Below the pieces are notes generated by a model. It saw only the letters and a list, made by a program, of their open reading frames with translations. It was not told the DNA's origin and searched no databases. The translations under genes and the position numbers were made by a program. Below, piece after piece: positions 1 through 9,837 of a DNA stretch of 64,000 nt. Numbering within the stretch: the stretch's first letter is position 1; each line of letters begins with the position of its first letter. The DNA is from Rhynchopus sp. YZ270_cl-10 (lineage: Eukaryota > Euglenozoa > Diplonemea > Diplonemida > Diplonemidae). The DNA is taken from the NCBI GenBank assembly GCA_964035575.1, contig OZ037874.1, positions 1,364,001 to 1,428,000 of the forward strand, written 5' to 3'.

Positions 1-1341
1 CACTGGATGGCGCCTGAGGTCCTGGACCAGCTGAGTGGGTTTGTGGAGGCAGGGCCTGCAGCAGATGTGTTCAGCTTTGGGTGCACTGTGTCTGAGGTGC
101 TGAACGAGGGTGTGCCACCGGGGAGGTTCTGTGAGGAGGGTCCGTGGGCACCCCTTGTGAAGACGATGCAGTTCCCGCCCGAGAACATAGCGACAGATGT
201 GTCGGAGCATGCTCGCGACCTGCTCAGCAAGACGCTCCTGCGTGACCCAGATGCACGTCCGAGTGCTGTGGATCTGCTGCAGCATCCGTTCATTGCGCAG
301 TGGACGGGTGCGAACATCACTGTTCTGCGTGAGTGTGATGGTGATGGTGATGGGGGGAACGCTGGGACACACAGGCAAGCACACGAACGGCTGAGTGCTG
401 GGGCAATGCGGTCACGGACACGTATGCGTCCGCCTCTGGGGAAGGGGTCGTTTGGGGTTGTGTACCGGGCGACTGTTGCGGGCCGTGGTGGGCACGTGGC
501 TGTGAAGGACATCCAGCTGGACGTGGGACACTCGGCAAAGGCACGGGAACGTGTGGAGCGGGAGTTTGTGCTGATGCGGTCGCTGCACCACGAACACATT
601 GTGCAGTACCTGGGCCACATGTGGCGTGACGGGACACGCCTCGAGATCTTCATGGAGTACATGCCTGGGGGGTCTGTGCGGAGCCTGCTGCGTGCACGCA
701 GGAAGGGGCTGGACGTGGCGACGATCTGGCGGTACGTGCGGCAGGTGCTGCTGGGGCTGGCGTACCTGCACAAAGGTGGGGATGGGTTTGCGCCAATTGC
801 ACACCGGGATGTGAAGGCAGACAACCTGCTGCTTTCGATTGACGCAACTGTGAAGCTGTCTGACTTTGGGTGCAGCAAGCTGTTTGAGGGGGATGGGACG
901 GGGGCAGGTGGTGGTGGAGGGGCAGGTGTGGGGACACACGAGGGTGCGAGCTTCGGTGCTGCTGGGGCGCAGACGTGTGTGGGGACGCCGTTCTGGATGG
1001 CGCCAGAGGTGCTGCAGCGCCGCCACTCACACGGGGGTGAGGGCGACTACGGGACACGCTGCGACATCTGGTCGCTGGGGTGCACTGTCGTTGAGATGCT
1101 TGGTGCCACACCCTGGCGTGTGCACGCACGCGAGACAGAACACGAGATCCTCGTTCGTGCCCTGACAAGCACAGGTGGGCCCCCTGTCCCCGACACAGCC
1201 CCGCCAGACTTGGCACACTTTTTGTCCCGCTGCTTCGTCCGCGAACCACAGCAGCGTCCTTCTGCTCAGACACTGCTGGAGGGCGATTGGAGCAGCCACG
1301 TGCACGGCGATATTGTGGAGCACATTACACCTCTTGAATGA
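1..1341 (+). CDS. Dual-kinase receptor, 3' part only (copy 1)
   Basis: The gene enters from the left edge and reads open from base 1 to a TGA at 1339-1341 (446 residues visible). The first residues (HWMAPEV) are the activation-segment end of a first kinase domain. A complete second Ser/Thr kinase domain follows, with glycine loop GKGSFG, VAVK lysine, HRDVKADN catalytic loop, DFG and GTPFWMAPEV, resembling STE/MAP3K kinases. It is almost identical to the ends of the receptors at 34236 and 47554, but lacks five residues in the Gly-rich loop after the second DFG. Its 3' flank resembles that of the 47554 copy more than the 34236 copy. By analogy the missing part should be an RCC1-like ectodomain and a membrane segment; this cannot be seen here. 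Confidence 0.9.
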   Translation, partial: HWMAPEVLDQLSGFVEAGPAADVFSFGCTVSEVLNEGVPPGRFCEEGPWAPLVKTMQFPPENIATDVSEHARDLLSKTLLRDPDARPSAVDLLQHPFIAQWTGANITVLRECDGDGDGGNAGTHRQAHERLSAGAMRSRTRMRPPLGKGSFGVVYRATVAGRGGHVAVKDIQLDVGHSAKARERVEREFVLMRSLHHEHIVQYLGHMWRDGTRLEIFMEYMPGGSVRSLLRARRKGLDVATIWRYVRQVLLGLAYLHKGGDGFAPIAHRDVKADNLLLSIDATVKLSDFGCSKLFEGDGTGAGGGGGAGVGTHEGASFGAAGAQTCVGTPFWMAPEVLQRRHSHGGEGDYGTRCDIWSLGCTVVEMLGATPWRVHARETEHEILVRALTSTGGPPVPDTAPPDLAHFLSRCFVREPQQRPSAQTLLEGDWSSHVHGDIVEHITPLE

Positions 1342-2681
1342 TGGACGCTGTGGTAGTCGTAAGAAGCTAATTTACAACCCTTCTCTCTCCGCTTTTCAAA
1401 TGAAACTCCTGCCCCCCGCGAACAAAGAATCTCGGCGAATTTAGTTCGATGCAGAAATGTGTGTTTTATGTTCGTCACTGTGCGTTTATTGTATTTGGTT
1501 TGTTCCGACTTTCTACGTTTTTTTTCTTTTGTTTAGGTGCCCACGAGGGCACATGAATATAATTACATAGTTCCACCCCCTTGAATGCCAAGTAAGCTGT
1601 GCTGCTGTTGCAGACGCCCATTTTGGACATCTACTAAAATTTCTTCCTTCATCAGTTCCTCCCAAGGATTCATCACTATTACTTGGGGGCGTTCGTAGTA
1701 GTGGCTGACTGAGTCCGTGCAGCTTAGGATCATGTTACAACACCTCGTTTTTTTTTTGGGTGCAGCTTTCATTGAGGTGACCAAGGGGTTAACTACACCT
1801 TGCCACACTCACAGGGGATGGAGTGTGCCGGATGCGGGACTATTCTGTTGTGTCCTCAAGGGGGTAAATGAACTGCCCCAACTAAACATTAAGAATAACC
1901 CTGTGGGACGCTGGCCGATGGCTGACGTCCTCCTTGGGTCAGTCGGAGGTCATTGGCCATTCTTTTTTGTGGGCGGGTTAAGAAACGAGGGAGAAGGAGC
2001 CAAGGCAGTGTCGCAATATTCTGAGAGCCATTCCCAAACGAACCAGAATTTTGTCAAGGCCACTTGCATTTTATTGCCTGGGTGGTTTTGTCTTTGTACC
2101 TTTTTCACCGTGACGCGGCCTTCCCGTTATTTTTTGTTTTTATGTTCTGTGTTTTCTTTTTTCCCCAAAGTATAGTTGTGCAGGCACCCCCCGGCAAGGT
2201 GGACGCTACGTGGGGAGTCGGAGGTGCCTGCATCAATGACCATTTTTCTGACCATTTTGTTAAGGTGGCTAAGAACTACAGTCTTATGGGCATCTTGTTA
2301 TCTGCTATTTTGTTGTGCGTGACACATTCATCCTGTTGTTTTTCTCGTTTATTTTTTTTATTTTGTTATGTTTGGCGATCAATAAGCAAGAGGCTTAGGT
2401 TCGTCTTATCGCCTTTCCCCTTCCCCTTCCTCTCCAACCCCACGTCTACAAAACTATCAAGCAAAAATTAAACAGAGCACAAAGCACTTTCAAAACAAAC
2501 AAAAAAACATTTTCAAATCCCCCTTCCTCTTCCTCCCTCTCCCCAATTTGAAAGGCTCCATATATGAAAAGAGGGGAACAGTATTTCCCTTCTAAATAAT
2601 CTTGACGTAATTACTGATAAATAATGCTGGAATGCTTCCACTTATGTATTAGCGCAACTGATGATGTGCGACAACGAAGAG

Positions 2682-2732
2682 GTGACTAAGCACGAGAGGC
2701 TTAGGATCATCTTCGAAACTTTTCTTTATTTT
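2682..2732 (+). repeat. Hairpin motif family alpha (CTAAGC/GCTTAG)
   Basis: The motif is a perfect 6-bp stem CTAAGC-ACGAGAG-GCTTAG, then GATCATC, then an AAAC/AAC and a run of T and C. Other copies lie at about 3263-3315, 12424-12478 and 59405-59455, with a degenerate copy near 6842-6885. All are on the + strand and none lies in a coding region. The stem is kept in the four good copies while the loop varies in length. It could be the head of a small mobile element or a structured RNA. Confidence 0.6.
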
Positions 2733-2749
2733 TGGCGGGGCTGGCATGT

Positions 2750-2830
2750 GTCACTGAGTGTGGGGATGCGTTCAATATAACTCTTCCCCCCCGAACCCCC
2801 TTTTCGTCTTTGGTTTTCTTTATTCAAACG
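2750..2830 (+). repeat. Dispersed motif family delta (GACTGAGTGTGGGGATGCG)
   Basis: A block reading CTGAGTGTGGGGATGCGTTC followed by AAC, a C-rich tract and a CTTT-rich tail recurs at 5749-5830 and 55385-55440, always on the + strand. The GGGGA near the start can pair with the TCCCC that follows. The copies at 2750 and 5749 remain alike for about 75 bases. No coding potential is evident. Confidence 0.55.
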
Positions 2831-4251
2831 TCGAGTCTTTTTCACCTCAGAAAGTTTGGATTTGAAATCCGAAAAAAAAAACCCCCTCCGATTAAGTACA
2901 AAGCCTTCGGGCGACATTGTGTACAGCATCCTACCTCGGTAGGTGATTGTCGATACAACCAGCCGCGTGGACATACAAGAGTTGTCTGTAGCATATATGA
3001 CACCCCCGGGGGGAAAGAACCCACGGGGGCTTTTTTTATTATACAAACCACAAAGAACGCTCCCAAAAAGGAAACGAAACATTCTGATCGGTGCGAGAGC
3101 CCAACAGGCGAATCTTTTAAGGTAATTTACCCCCTGACATTCCCCTTTCACTTTGCGGAGTATCCTCATTGTGCCTTCTTTGAGGGTGTGATGATAAGAG
3201 TGGGTCAAATATCTTTGAAGAAAGAAATCTCGGTCACTGTAAGATATGTTTTCCTAAGTAAGGCGACTAAGCACGACGAGAGGCTTAGGGTCATCTGATA
3301 AACTTTTTCTTTTCCTTTGAGAAAGTACCCATTTTAATTGATTTATCGTTTTTTTCTTTTTCAAGCATTCTAACAAAAGTGATGCAAACAGTGGAAGGGG
3401 TCAGAACCCTCCGGTTTTCGGAAAAACCCCTAAATCCATCTCGAGTTTCTAAATGTGTTTTCTTGGAGCACTATGGCCAATTTTTTTTCTTTGTGAAAAA
3501 GAAATCCGACGCAGGAGTCTTTTATTGTAAACTGTTTTCTTCTCCGCCAACACACAAAAACACTTGACAGAAAAAACTTTTTGCTGTCTAACTCTCTGAT
3601 TTTTCATCTTTTTCAAAAAGTCCTGGTCGCGATAGTTTTTCGCGAACTTTCCTGCAGTCAACGCAGGGAAAGAACAATCAACGATGTGATACAGGATATG
3701 AGTGGTTCAGTGATTCCACAGAACCGACACCATTGATGTGTCTCAACCAAAACCAAATCAATTAAAAAAGAGAGAGTTTTTGAGGAAAGAAAATCCCCGC
3801 ACTTTTTCAACTTCTCTTTCCCCGCATGGAGTAATTTATTTGTGCCCAAAGAGAGGTAGTTTCTCTTTCCGCAGACTTTTTTTTTTTTTTTTTTTTTTTT
3901 GTTTTTTTTGCGCAGCAGCTCCCTCTAAACAAGGTTATCAAGATAACAGTACAGACAGTGGCGAAGAAATGACACCTCTCACAGGATGGAACCCCCTCCA
4001 CACACCAGCATACCGCATAGTTGCACAATTTTTTTTGAAATACAAGATTCTGTTTTTGTCCCCCGAGAACCTTGCCGAGACCTGGATGTATCCGTTTTGG
4101 GCTAATTCGTCGGGGCGATAATATATTCTGTTTTGTTGCAAAAGTGTGGGGTGGTATGTCCACCCTCGTGAGGTTAGTGTGTCGTCTTCCCGGGGGGGTT
4201 TTTTTTCTTGTTTTCTTTTGAAAGGCGAGAGTGTGAACACATCTTAGATAT

Positions 4252-4420
4252 CAGTACTCCAAAAAAAAAATTATGGTTGGCGTCAAAAAAGAAAGTCGTC
4301 AAAATGGTGTGGCTGAATGGGGGGTGTGGAAAAAGTGCGGAAGAAGTGCGAATCACCTTCAGCCACACCACAAAACTTATTTTGGACGCCAAGTGTATTT
4401 TTTCTTCTCTTGGAGTACTG
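4252..4420. mobile_element. Small inverted-repeat element, 169 bp
   Basis: The ends are inverted copies starting CAGTACTCCAA. Homology continues inward through TTGGCGTC to a second perfect inverted block, TGGTGTGGCTGAA (about 4305) against TTCAGCCACACCA (about 4361). There is no coding capacity, so it is a MITE-type element. No convincing target duplication was found; the flanks are TA-rich. The inner block TGGTGTGGCTGAA occurs again at 41215, beside a 10-bp satellite, suggesting a second, broken copy there. Confidence 0.6.
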
Positions 4421-4510
4421 TAAAATATTTCTTGAAGTTTTTCTCTCGTTGTTTGGGCTTCAACTTATTTGCTTTCCCCGCTCTCTTTGTCGCCATCGTT
4501 TGCCAAGAGT

Positions 4511-4618
4511 TGCACGATGGTGAAGTAGATGACTTGACTTGCGGCCTTGGGGTGTTTCACCGGTTAGTGAAACCTCAAGTAAAACCACATGTCAAGTCAT
4601 TTACTTCACCGTCGTGTG
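4511..4618 (+). repeat. Long imperfect hairpin with wobble-compatible mismatches
   Basis: The arms at 4512-4538 and 4591-4617 pair over 27 bases. The three mismatches would all be G-U pairs in a + strand transcript. An inner stem (GTTTCAC/GTGAAAC) continues after bulges. The whole can fold into one rod of about 100 nt. It could be an old inverted-repeat element or a small-RNA precursor; the sequence alone cannot decide. Confidence 0.5.
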
Positions 4619-5479
4619 GGTGAAGCAAAAGGGTGCACCTGTATTGTCACATCCTGTAATCAATTTGCAAGGTGCGAGAATCCTGGGGTGATTTGAGGAC
4701 TTCTTTTTCAGGAAAATTCACAACGAGGTGGGGAAAGAAACACATGTGATACACCGGATGTCTGATTTTTTTTTGTGAATTTTTGTGAATTTCAATTTTG
4801 GGGGGAAAAAGACCCCAAATCACCCTCAAACCCTATTGTTGACGGCAAAGTCACCTTCTGTTCCAAAGGATATGTCTGGTTTTTCAAGACTGCCGTTTTT
4901 TTTTTTTTTTTTTTGCTTTTTTTTTTTTGTTGAGACGTAGTGGCAACAAAGGCTACTACCTTATTCCAAACCTAAAAAAAAAAAAAATACGCAAAAGTAT
5001 CTTTGCCTTCGGGTACATTGCTTCCTGACCCCACTCTCTAAAAAAGAGTGTACAGAAAAACAACAACAGAAAACAGGCTGAGATGTTTCCCACCTTTTTC
5101 AACTTTTCTTTATTTAGATGAGGGCACAGTGGGGCATACAGCTACAGAAAATGGGTCTAAGGAAACGGCGTAATTTACTTTTGGCGTAATTTTTCTTCGG
5201 CATTTTCATGATGAGTACGTGCCTTTTTTTTTTAACTCTGTTACCTCCTATGCTATCGATTTATTGAATGCATGTTGAAAATATACCAGAAAAATTGGTC
5301 CACAAAAACCCCCCAAAAGGTCCACGATTATTCTGGTCCATGTTTTTTTTTTTTTGAAACACGGTACTATGTTACTGTAAGGGTATAAAATACATCCCCG
5401 CCTAAAGAAAAGGCAGGATTGAAACCGATTGCGGATTTTTTTCTGAGGCGGGGCAGTTTCTTTCGGGGGATTCTTTTTA

Positions 5480-5576
5480 GGGGAAACGACAATGTGAACT
5501 CTAAAAATGTGGATTAAATCCGGATTAATAATCCTTAGTAATCCACATTTTTAGAGTCCACATTGTCGTTTCCCCC
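5480..5576. mobile_element. hAT-like miniature element with 8-bp target duplication
   Basis: Two arms of about 37 bp, beginning GGGGAAACGACAATGTG and differing at one position, flank a 22-bp centre. The element is bordered on both sides by TCTTTTTA (5472-5479 and 5577-5584), a perfect 8-bp direct repeat. Eight-bp duplications are typical of hAT transposons, so this is a non-autonomous hAT-type MITE. The near-perfect arms suggest a young insertion. Confidence 0.75.
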
Positions 5577-5599
5577 TCTTTTTAACCACTCCAAGCGCA

Positions 5600-5680
5600 A
5601 CACTCCGGGGGTTCGATAACACTGCGGAGTGTCAGTGCCTGCGTCCCAGAGTCGTTTTGCACTACCCAACTTCACTTTCT
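5600..5680 (+). repeat. Hairpin motif family beta (GTGCCTGCGTC...GCAC)
   Basis: The motif has a first hairpin (CTCCG...CGGAG, loop containing GGGTTCGATAAC) and a second hairpin closed by AGTGC/GCACT with an inner CGTC/GGCG-type stem, then CAAC and a pyrimidine tract. Related copies lie at about 6677-6770, 25375-25430, 29905-29995, 38800-38875, 40556-40615 and 52055-52125, all on the + strand. In the 38800 copy the first hairpin has a different sequence (TTACAG/CTGTAA) yet still pairs. GGTTCGA recalls a Pol III B box, but no full tRNA fold is present. Confidence 0.55.
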
Positions 5681-6116
5681 CTTTAACCACTGTATTCAAG
5701 ATTCATCAATCCACCCTTGCTTTATGGTTCTTTTGATGATCCGTCAGTGTGACTGAGTGTGGGGATGCGTTCAAGAATCAACTCTTCCCCCCAAACCCCC
5801 TTTTTCGTCTTTTGTTTTCTTTATCCAAAACGGCAAGTGGATGCGTAATAATTTTAACCACTGTATTCATCTCAAGATTCATCAAATCCCACTTTACTCT
5901 TTGGTTTTTTTTTGATGAGCTGTCAGGGCCCTGTTATGCCACTTCTCTCTCTCTCTCCCCCCCCTTTCGATTTCACACCTCACACCTCACTTATTAGTCA
6001 ATAGCCTCCTTTTCTTTCCCATCTCAACAAAATGCCTGCATCGGTTAGGTTGAAGCGAAAAGAGAAAAAAATGTGGACAAAAAAGACCAACACAGAATGC
6101 AGAACTGCATATAAAC

Positions 6117-6185
6117 ACTCTCCGGAATCGAACCCTAATTCCCCGTTACCCGTTTACAGCCACGGTGGTCCACTACACTACTGGA
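6117..6185 (-). pseudogene. 18S rRNA fragment, antisense
   Basis: Read on the minus strand, this stretch matches from memory a universally conserved part of small-subunit rRNA near its 5' third: AACGGGGAATTAGGGTTCG followed by ATTCCGGAGAG, preceded by a variant of the GTAGTGGACTACC stem. The match stops sharply after GGAGAG; the usual GGAGCC does not follow. It is therefore a piece of roughly 65-70 bases in intergenic DNA and not an rRNA gene. It may have been carried in by a retroposed element or a repair event. Confidence 0.7.
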
Positions 6186-6297
6186 AAAAGCTGAGAGGGC
6201 TGACACCCCAAGCAAGGGGGCAGTTCAAATGACATAGCTGACTAGTTGGCGTCACGCCTAACTGCTGGGTAGGTTACAGAATAAAAAAGAAAAAGAT

Positions 6298-6350
6298 TAT
6301 AGTGGAGCACACTCTAGGGTGGCCACACTAATACAACCAAGTTTTCAAAA
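6298..6350 (+). repeat. Dispersed motif family zeta (TATAGTGGAGCACACTC)
   Basis: A block starting TATAGTGGAGCACACTCTAG and ending in ACACTAATACAACCAAG plus TTTTCAAA recurs at 22617-22722, where about 50 extra bases lie in the middle, and at 46977-47040. All copies are on the + strand in intergenic DNA. The function is unknown. Confidence 0.55.
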
Positions 6351-7311
6351 GGAAAACAAAATACCCTACCCCTCTCAGAATACTGGGCTCTCTCTGTGAT
6401 GAAGTGGCAAAGCCCTGACCTTGATACACAAGTACCAGGGGGGCGAGCTACCTTACCATCGGGTATAGGGGAACCCTGTCTTCCAACAAAGAAGGCCAAA
6501 TTTTATTTCTTCTTTTTTTTTTGAAAGAAAAAGTCTTTATAAAGAACTGGAAAACCCGACCTCAAATTGGGGGGGAAAATGTGGTTTCAAAAAAAATAAT
6601 AGTGAGATTATGAGGGCTAGGGACGGTTTTTTTTTTGTACTAGCGGCCTTGCTTTTTTATTGGTGACCAAGAGAAGTGCTCTCTGGGGTTCGATAACCTG
6701 CAGGGAACCAGTGCCTCTATCTGCCGATGGACAGTGAGTGCGTTTGCACGTTCAACATCTCTTTATTTTGCTTTTATTCCTTCACACGAGCTCGACCGAG
6801 CCGTGTTTGAGCACGTTTCATCCACTTTCATTCACGGTGTCTCATGCAACGAGGGGCTTAGGATCATATCATCAACTTTCTACTGTTTCTTTCTTCCTCG
6901 CGCATAAGCATAGGTCTCGAACGCGGGTTCCCAAAAAAAGTGACACACCCGATAGGGGGAAATCCCGAACTGCCCTACTTTTTTCGCGCTTTTTTCTTCT
7001 TTTTACGTTTTTTGTTGGGCGTTTTTTTTTTTTTTTGGACACGCGTTCGAAATCTGTGTCACAAAAAAATGTCCGCTGGCGGGCAGAACAAAAGTCATAT
7101 ATTTTTTATTTGAGTGGTACACTGTCACGAGAGGGCTTTGTATTTCGACTCAATATTTAGTATTATTGCAACGCTTCGATGGTGACGGTGTTGGTCAGAA
7201 ACAAAAAAAAAAAAAAACAAAAAATCTTCGACATTGAGTCTGATCTATTACCCAGGATTGGTGTACAGTGATTGGTTGATACAACAAAAAAGAAATGGAA
7301 GACTAGTTGAT

Positions 7312-7489
7312 TAGGCTGATTGACGTCGGGATGGTTTGCCCATTTTGTCACTTTTTGCCACCGATTTAAACGGATCACCACCGATCACCCACCGATTGCA
7401 CCGACCACATGGATTTACGCACCGATCAGCACCGATCACCGTCGATCACCACCGATCACCACCGGCCAAGCCCGGCGTCAATCAGCCTA
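7312..7489. mobile_element. Inverted-repeat element with internal GATCACC array
   Basis: The ends are inverted copies of TAGGCTGATTGACG(T/C)CGGG. The inside, about 7365-7465, is a degenerate tandem array built on ACCGATCACC. There is no ORF of note. The flanks allow a short TA-type duplication only. The combination of MITE ends around a minisatellite recurs in the element at 17113-17552. Confidence 0.6.
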
Positions 7490-7738
7490 TTATGTTAGCG
7501 ACTCGTCTCTCGTAGCAGCAGTTTGTGATAATTGCCCAAGCAACTATGATGCACATAACACCATCGCCTCCACAGGAACCAAAAACGCTTGTTGACGCGG
7601 AAACCTTTCTCCACATTCGGCCTTCAATGTTCTCCATTGAATATTCGCTACTACAACCAAGATCTGCACATCACCCACGCTCCAGAGAGGCTCAGAGTGC
7701 CTTTTCTTTTTGTTGTACCTCACCCCACATCACACACC

Positions 7739-9586
7739 ATGAACAGAGACACACATAAAATGGAATTGATTATTCAGGGCTTCAGCGAGGACTACGTGAT
7801 CGAGGTGGGTGAGGATGACACAACGGAGACGATGCGGCAGAAGGTGGCGACAGCAGCGGGGTTGTGCGAAGACAGCTTTCATATGGGTTTTGGAGGGAAC
7901 AAAGAGGGAGAGGACATCACAGAACTGAGTGCTGGGGACACAGTCGTGTTGACGAAGACTACGAAGTGCGAAGCCTTGGCAGCTCTTCATGCATTGCGCA
8001 AGACAGACATCACCGCAGACGCGTTGAAGAAGGTGCGGTATCCAAAGGTGGCGAGCTTGCTCCTGCAGGCAGAAGTTGCGACTGCTATTCCAGATGACTT
8101 CCTCTCACGTACTGCAGTAAGGCGCATTGGCTCCAGTTGCGTGTCCGATGCGCCCGATGAGGATGACAACAGTGGCATGGCGCTGCACCTGCCTGCATTG
8201 CCCTGCATCACCACAATTGGGCACAGTGTGCTCTCGGGGTGCAAGAGTTTGCATACAGTGGACCTCTGTGGCCTGCAAGCTGTCACCACGATTGGTGACT
8301 ATTTCCTCTCTGAGTGCGAATGGTTGTCAACAGTCAACATCTCAGGCATGCAAGCTGTCACCAGGATTGGTGACAGGTTCCTCCACAACTGCAAGTGGCT
8401 GTCAACAGTCAACATCTCCGGCATGCAAGCTGTCACCAGGATTGGTAACTATTTCCTCTCCGAGTGCAAAAGGTTGGCGACAGTGGACCTCACCGGCATG
8501 CAAGCTGTCACCAGGATTGGTGACTATTTCCTCTCTGAGTGCGAATGTTTGTCAACAGTGGACATCTCAGGCATGAAAGCTGTCACCACGATTGGTGACT
8601 GGTTCCTCTCCAACTGCAGTGCGTTGACGACAATACACCTACCCGGCATGCAAGCTGTCACCACGATTGCAAAAGGCTTCCTCTGCGGGTGCAGTGCGTT
8701 GGCGACAGTGGACCTCTCCGGCATGCAAGCTGTCACCAGGATTGGTGACTATTTCCTCTCCGAGTGCAAAAGGTTGGCGACAGTGGACCTCACGGGCATG
8801 CAAGCTGTCACCACGATTGCTGACTGGTTCCTCTCCAACTGCAGTGCGTTGACGACAATACACCTACCCGGCATGCAAGCTGTCACCACGATTGGTGAAT
8901 GGTTCCTCCGCAATTGCAGTGCGTTGTCGACAGTGGACCTACCCGGCATGCAAGCTGTCACCACGATTGCAAAAGGCTTCCTCTGCGGGTGCAGTGCGTT
9001 GGCGACAATAATGGACCTCTCTGGCATGCAGGCTGTCACCACGATTGGTGACCACTTCCTCGCGGAGTGCAGGACGTTGTCAACGGTGGACCTCTCTGGT
9101 CTGCAGGCTGTCACCACGATTGGTGATGACTTCCTGGCAGAGTGCAGTGCGTTGAAGACAGTCGACGTCACCAGCATGCAAGCTGTCACCACGATTGGTA
9201 CGTGGTTCCTCTGCAATTGCAGTGCGTTGGCGACAGTGGACCTCTCCAGCATGCAAGCTGTCACTAGGATTGGTGACGGGTTCCTCGCGCATTGCAGTGA
9301 GTTGGCGACAGTGCACCTACCCGACCTGCAAGCTGTCACCACGATTGGTACGCTCTTCCTCGCACATTGCAGTACGTTGTCGACCGTCGACCTTACCGGC
9401 ATGCAAGCTGTCACCACGACTGGCCACGGGTTCCTCTACAAATGCAGTGCGTTGTCGACAGTGGACCTCTCAGGTCTAGAAGTTGACAGCAAAGTTCCTC
9501 ACTTCTGCTTCGACACGTGTCCAGCATTGGGGCCCGTGCGTTATGATTTTATAGGTAAACGAATATTGTATCAGGGAAGACAATAA
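7739..9586 (+). CDS. Ubiquitin-like/leucine-rich-repeat protein
   Basis: A 615-residue protein without signal peptide, so probably cytosolic. From the second Met (7760) the N-terminus looks like a ubiquitin-type beta-grasp domain: MELIIQGF, an acidic stretch leading into a helix (TMRQKVATAAGL), then GFGG, GEDITELSAGDTVVLT. A helical linker of about 75 residues follows. From about 8205 come 17 tandem repeats of 25 residues, consensus VTTIGxxFLxxCSALxTVDLxGMQA, the BspA-like LRR type seen in many protists and some bacteria. The eleventh has one extra Met. A short C-terminal cap (HFCFDTCPALGPV) ends it. The ATG at 7739 is chosen because upstream sequence in frame reads like leader; 7760 is equally possible. 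Its role is probably protein binding; the partner is unknown. Confidence 0.88.
   Translation: MNRDTHKMELIIQGFSEDYVIEVGEDDTTETMRQKVATAAGLCEDSFHMGFGGNKEGEDITELSAGDTVVLTKTTKCEALAALHALRKTDITADALKKVRYPKVASLLLQAEVATAIPDDFLSRTAVRRIGSSCVSDAPDEDDNSGMALHLPALPCITTIGHSVLSGCKSLHTVDLCGLQAVTTIGDYFLSECEWLSTVNISGMQAVTRIGDRFLHNCKWLSTVNISGMQAVTRIGNYFLSECKRLATVDLTGMQAVTRIGDYFLSECECLSTVDISGMKAVTTIGDWFLSNCSALTTIHLPGMQAVTTIAKGFLCGCSALATVDLSGMQAVTRIGDYFLSECKRLATVDLTGMQAVTTIADWFLSNCSALTTIHLPGMQAVTTIGEWFLRNCSALSTVDLPGMQAVTTIAKGFLCGCSALATIMDLSGMQAVTTIGDHFLAECRTLSTVDLSGLQAVTTIGDDFLAECSALKTVDVTSMQAVTTIGTWFLCNCSALATVDLSSMQAVTRIGDGFLAHCSELATVHLPDLQAVTTIGTLFLAHCSTLSTVDLTGMQAVTTTGHGFLYKCSALSTVDLSGLEVDSKVPHFCFDTCPALGPVRYDFIGKRILYQGRQ
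8207..9480 (+). repeat. 75-bp coding tandem repeats (17 LRR units)
   Basis: The LRR repeats are nearly uniform at the DNA level with a 75-bp period. Larger blocks are also duplicated: units with the KRLATVDLTGMQA, SNCSALTTIHLPGMQA and KGFLCGCSALAT cores occur twice in almost identical form (about 8450-8720 and 8750-9010). This points to recent unequal crossing-over inside the gene, so unit number may vary between alleles. Confidence 0.85.
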
Positions 9587-9611
9587 AAATGGGGATGGGA
9601 ATACACCATGG

Positions 9612-9825
9612 ACTCGTAATGACATTACGTGACGAGGGACGAGGGAAATTACGTGGGAAATTACGCGCGCAATGACGTCGTCACGACGCGGGCACCCCCT
9701 CGTAATGACGACGTCATGACGTGAGGTTTCCCTCGTCACGACGACGGCATTACGACGTCATGACGAGGGGTGCCCTCGTAATTACGAGGGCACCCCTCGT
9801 AATTACGAGGGGTGCTCCCGTGGTC
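9612..9825. repeat. Array of CGTAATTACG / GACGTC palindromes
   Basis: Several nested short palindromes lie end to end, including CCCTCGTAATTACGAGGG (9774-9791) and CCCCTCGTAATTACGAGGGG. Similar CGTAATTACG-centred palindromes lie at 43370-43450 and 46755-46850. The arrays at 9612 and 43370 are both followed by the block CTCCCAGGGAAAGGGACTC, so array and R1 head belong to one element family. Confidence 0.6.
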
Positions 9826-9837
9826 ATTGTCTGGCTA

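Larger units (their letters stand above)
1342..7738. other. Intergenic region with small inverted-repeat elements and hairpin motifs
   Basis: About 6.4 kb without a credible gene. It is AT-rich with T runs (for example 3879-3910 and 4897-4930). Many ORFs of 60-190 codons exist, but they have homopolymer-driven composition and no recognisable domain. It holds three inverted-repeat elements (4252-4420, 5480-5576, 7312-7489), a long imperfect hairpin (4511-4618), an antisense 18S rRNA fragment (6117-6185) and several copies of the short hairpin motif families listed separately. A GC-rich hairpin followed by a T run lies at about 3002-3038. Confidence 0.6.

Noticed and set aside
6677-6770. tRNA gene, from the GGTTCGATAACC box
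   Set aside because: No acceptor stem, D arm or anticodon arm can be drawn; it is kept as motif family beta.
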